Below, piece after piece: positions 41,487 to 42,896 of a stretch of DNA of 42,896 bases. Position 1 is the first letter of the stretch. Each line of letters starts with the position of its first letter. The translations under genes and the position numbers were made by a program. The stretch is from Lachnospiraceae bacterium (GTDB taxonomy: Bacteria > Bacillota > Clostridia > Lachnospirales > Lachnospiraceae), in contig JAFLTC010000016.1 in NCBI GenBank assembly GCA_022510615.1, positions 1 to 42,896 on the forward strand. Reading direction: 5' to 3'. Below the pieces are notes generated by a model that did no database searches, was not told the DNA's origin, and was given only the letters and a program-made list of their open reading frames with translations.

Positions 41487-42896
41487 ATGAAAATAGTTCA
41501 GAAATTTGCAGCAGTTATGCTGATGGTATCTTTGCTACTGCCATATGCAGAAAGTATACAAAGCTATAATCCGGGAAATCCGCCACCTACAGTGGTAAAG
41601 GCGGCGACAAAGGCAGAGGAGCCGGAGTGGAATATCGAATGCCTAAATGCCGAAAATTCTTATGAGGAGAGCCGAAAACTAAAAAGAATCAAGGTGGCGG
41701 TATTGGATTCGGGATTAGACTATGATGAAGATATTCCATTTGTGGAGAGAAAAGACTTTTTAGGTGAGGAAGAATTGCATCCGTTGTTTCAGGACTACAC
41801 AGGACATGGTACCAGTGTGGCAAGCCTGATTTGTGCGAATAAAAACGATGACAGCATAACCGGAATTGCAGCAAATGTGGATTTATATGTTGCCAGAATA
41901 CTGGACGAAAACAATGCCGCCCCGGTCAGCCGGGTAATCGAAGCGGTAAAATGGGCTATGGATAAAAAGGTAAATATTATCCATATGAGTTTTGGCACGA
42001 AAGAATATTCACAGGCGCTTTACAATGTAATACAGCAGGCATACAATAAGAATATATTAATCATTGCATCCGCGGGAAATGATGGAACAGCGGCAGAGGA
42101 TGAATCTACGGTGGAGTATCCGGCAGCCTTTTCGAATGTCATCGCTGTAGGAGCGACCAATACGGAAAACCGGAAGACGGAAATCAGCTCCAGCGGTGAT
42201 GAGTTAGATATTGTGGCACCGGGAGACCAGATTCTTTCCGCCGGCGCTTTTGGCGGTGTTGTCGTGGATGAAGGCACCAGTATGGCAGCGGCACAGGTAA
42301 CAGGAATCGCAGCCGTGCTCTGGGGCAAATATCCGGATAAGTCAAACCAGTTTATCCGGGAGCTTCTGATTCGCAGTGCCAATAGCAGTGCTGTGTCCGG
42401 CGACTGCGGAAACGGTATGGCGGATTATACGAAGTCAGTCCAGAATTACCGGAAGATGAATACGGTATATCATACTTATAAACAACTGGGAACCTCCGAG
42501 ACCTACGCCATTTATCAGGCAGGGAAAAGTATCGGAAAAAATACGGCACCGATTGAACCCCATGATGATGTGAATTATGTAAATGGGGCGTGGGGGAAAG
42601 ACATACATGAGGGATTTGTGACAAAGAAGGGAATTGTTACAAGCAGTAATATTAACATAGTAAAAAAGGGAGTAGTTGCTCCCGATCGTTTAAAGAAAAC
42701 AAAAGCTCTGTCAAAGCACCCCTATTTTCATGGTGGAGGAAACTATTTGGCGAATACACAATATTTGTATGCTGTTACGAGAGCGTACTGGAAAGCTCAA
42801 AAAGAGAAACTGCCAACCTATAAGAAGGTTTTTGATAATGGAAATCCATATAAGGGTGTGAAGAAAAAGTATGATATTAAAGATCATCTGACAACA
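41487..42896 (+). CDS. Secreted subtilisin-like serine protease (S8), 3' end beyond window
   Basis: An open frame of 470 codons with no stop before the window end, so the gene is partial. Signal peptide (about 1-23, FAAVMLMVSLLLPYAES). The catalytic triad is intact: D74 in VAVLDSGLD, H107 in GHGTSVASL and S265 in GTSMAAAQ, with oxyanion N198 in SAGNDG. There is little room for a propeptide (about 24-65). After the S8 domain (about 68-310) an unassigned domain with many Tyr, Lys and Gly begins. AAGAGGGGACC is the ribosome site. It follows the Big2 protein by 18 bases, so both are probably one transcript; the protease might process surface proteins. Confidence 0.9.
   Translation, partial: MKIVQKFAAVMLMVSLLLPYAESIQSYNPGNPPPTVVKAATKAEEPEWNIECLNAENSYEESRKLKRIKVAVLDSGLDYDEDIPFVERKDFLGEEELHPLFQDYTGHGTSVASLICANKNDDSITGIAANVDLYVARILDENNAAPVSRVIEAVKWAMDKKVNIIHMSFGTKEYSQALYNVIQQAYNKNILIIASAGNDGTAAEDESTVEYPAAFSNVIAVGATNTENRKTEISSSGDELDIVAPGDQILSAGAFGGVVVDEGTSMAAAQVTGIAAVLWGKYPDKSNQFIRELLIRSANSSAVSGDCGNGMADYTKSVQNYRKMNTVYHTYKQLGTSETYAIYQAGKSIGKNTAPIEPHDDVNYVNGAWGKDIHEGFVTKKGIVTSSNINIVKKGVVAPDRLKKTKALSKHPYFHGGGNYLANTQYLYAVTRAYWKAQKEKLPTYKKVFDNGNPYKGVKKKYDIKDHLTT

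Overview
The window looks like chromosomal DNA from an anaerobic, endospore-lineage Firmicute, most likely family Lachnospiraceae (gut or rumen Clostridia). The grounds are moderate GC with strong AGGAGG-type ribosome sites, an oxygen-sensitive class III ribonucleotide reductase (NrdDG), a 1,403-residue 2-hydroxyacyl-CoA-dehydratase-type activase, a DUF2953-GerW sporulation pair, a cysteine-containing L28, a CheV chemotaxis protein, a GH10 xylanase and many Big2-like surface domains. I cannot fix the genus; a motile plant-fibre degrader near Roseburia, Butyrivibrio or Lachnospira would fit. No phage, insertion sequence, CRISPR array or plasmid function was seen. Gene density is high, and no gene-free stretch exceeds about 300 bases.

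Layout. 1-160: two tandem palindromes, tRNA-Gly(GCC) and its terminator. 180-5811: asnS-asnA, a YqhD-like alcohol dehydrogenase, a sigma-70-like protein lacking region 4, and mutY. 5860-9200: a deoxynucleotide block (nrdD, nrdG, dut) behind a strong extended -10 promoter with NrdR-box-like sites. 9300-11188: leuC-leuD. 11194-18851: an envelope and signalling block with a membrane-tethered trigger-factor/FKBP-like foldase, a small membrane protein, an OmpR-type two-component pair, a lipoprotein, CheV and a zinc-ribbon, acidic-repeat membrane protein. 18866-21006: hisH-hisF and ung. 21047-21166: a 120-bp imperfect palindrome. 21184-25889: surface or secreted functions, namely an RTX-like EF-hand protein, a secreted GH10 xylanase and a wall-anchored choice-of-anchor-A protein with a TPEVTP stalk. 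26038-30249: the giant activase, divergent from a LysM protein. 30900-39146: one long plus-strand run starting from a perfect consensus promoter, with CorA, an apparently inactive rhomboid-like protein with a zinc tail, a 1,072-residue double GT-C glycosyltransferase, two unknown proteins, DUF2953 and GerW. 39165-39526: rpmB with its own promoter and terminator. 39573-end: a Big2 surface protein and a subtilisin-like protease cut by the window edge.

How the genes fit together. NrdDG plus dUTPase, and more loosely UNG and MutY, serve dNTP supply and keep uracil and oxidised bases out of DNA. AsnA and AsnS make asparagine and charge it. LeuCD and HisHF are complete two-subunit enzymes whose other pathway genes lie elsewhere. 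The foldase, two-component system and lipoprotein suggest cell-envelope monitoring. The CorA-to-GerW run mixes ion transport, surface glycosylation and spore functions.

No obviously new defence or mobile system stands out. The strongest candidates for undescribed biology are the sigma-like protein with regions 1.1, 1.2, 2.1-2.2 and 3 but no region 4; the double GT-C enzyme with a beta-sandwich insert next to a pseudo-rhomboid; the unusual corA leader; and the long palindrome after ung. All assignments come from reading the sequence; no database search or folding program was run.
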